Origin: Ignatzschineria indica
Lineage (GTDB): Bacteria; Pseudomonadota; Gammaproteobacteria; Cardiobacteriales; Wohlfahrtiimonadaceae
Assembly: GCF_003121925.1 (NCBI RefSeq)
Contig: NZ_QEWR01000004.1
Location: 62,001 to 126,000, forward strand
DNA length: 64,000 bases
Reading direction: 5' to 3'
Position 1 is the stretch's first letter. Each line of letters begins with the position of its first letter. Made by a program: the position numbers and the translations under genes. Under the pieces are notes generated by a model that worked only from the letters and a program-made list of their open reading frames with translations, searched no databases and was not told the origin of the DNA. This document shows positions 63,680 through 64,000 of this stretch, in pieces.

Positions 63680-64000
63680 ATGGAAAAGAGAGTTACTGAA
63701 GCGGTTGTTAAAGAGCACTATTTCTCAATTCTCTATCGGGAGATGCGTCTGATCTTTCGAGAGAAGAGTCTCTTTTTTGCCCTCTTTATCTATCCATTAT
63801 TGGTGGTGATCTTCTATACGGGATTACTCTCTGAAGGCGTTATTCAGAAGATGCCGGTATCGGTGGTCGATATGGATCGGACCGTGACATCACGCTCCTT
63901 GATTCAGGATATCGCCGCCTCACCACAAGTATTGGTTGCAGCGAGGGATAGCTCTCTTCATGATGCGAAGCAGAAGCTTCTTAATCGTGAGGTTTATGGA
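63680..64000 (+). CDS. ABC-2 type exporter permease, 3' end cut by window
   Basis: The first 107 residues of a YhhJ-like ABC-2 permease. The cytoplasmic start MEKRVTEAVVKEHYFSILYREMRLIFREKS is followed by one span (LFFALFIYPLLVVIFYTGLL) and the start of the large external domain (VSVVDMDRTVTSRSLIQDIAASPQV), as in this family. AAAGGAC precedes the ATG. It is 47 bases after the HlyD gene and should form one efflux operon with it. The rest of the gene is outside the window. Confidence 0.9.
   Translation, partial: MEKRVTEAVVKEHYFSILYREMRLIFREKSLFFALFIYPLLVVIFYTGLLSEGVIQKMPVSVVDMDRTVTSRSLIQDIAASPQVLVAARDSSLHDAKQKLLNREVYG

Overview
The window reads as a chromosomal segment of a moderately AT-rich gammaproteobacterium. 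The gene families and orders (ybgC-tolQRA, rsmG-parA-parB next to the F-type ATP synthase operon, gmk-rpoZ-spoT, rpsO-pnp, pilZ-tatD, RluC, HldE, RoxA) are gammaproteobacterial. The protein style and many short intergenic stutter repeats suggest something near Cardiobacteriales (Ignatzschineria or Wohlfahrtiimonas-like), but the genus is an inference. Both window ends cut genes: a CitMHS transporter on the left and an ABC-2 permease on the right.

Layout. 1-3.7 kb: transporter and two unknown exported proteins. 3.9-13.8 kb: an accessory zone beside a tRNA-Leu(UAA) gene. The 3' end of the tRNA plus its terminator is repeated at 4.76, 8.48 and 13.63 kb, so this looks like a tandem array of integrated elements. 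The distal segment carries a decayed RhuM gene just outside the array, then an HNH nuclease plus AAA ATPase pair (Septu-like defence) with a truncated tyrosine recombinase. The segment next to the tRNA carries a nitric-oxide module: NsrR, flavohaemoglobin Hmp, NnrS, a tiny Cys-rich protein, the di-iron repair protein RIC and a solo PAS protein, with NsrR-type half-sites between hmp and nnrS.

14-24 kb: phosphatase, cytochrome b561, ybgC-tolQRA, rluC, recA, hldE, tatD, pilZ, mostly on the minus strand. 24-31 kb: metal ABC transporter (no binding protein here), molybdenum cofactor genes moaD-moaE-mobA-moeA running into rsmG-parA-parB. 30.8-38 kb: complete atpIBEFHAGDC operon with a clear sigma70 promoter and a terminator. 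38-45 kb: ppk, an SLC13-type permease with TrkA-C domains, an aminotransferase, a 33-residue membrane peptide, a birA homologue. 45-51 kb (minus): a 1085-residue exported protein with about eight peptidoglycan-binding-like repeats, mnmG, and an IalB-family protein. 51-60 kb: gmk-rpoZ-spoT, roxA, a DUF192 protein, rpsO and pnp; pnp has a long leader hairpin. 60-64 kb: a DUF2798 protein with a 33-bp internal duplication, a LysR regulator preceded by a regular GATC repeat array, and the start of an HlyD/ABC-2 efflux operon.

The best candidates for something new are the ATPase-HNH pair, whose ATPase has an unusually long N-terminal region before its Walker A motif, and the tRNA-Leu attachment array that holds it. 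The small Cys-rich peptide in the NO operon, the multi-repeat peptidoglycan-binding protein and the GATC array are secondary candidates.
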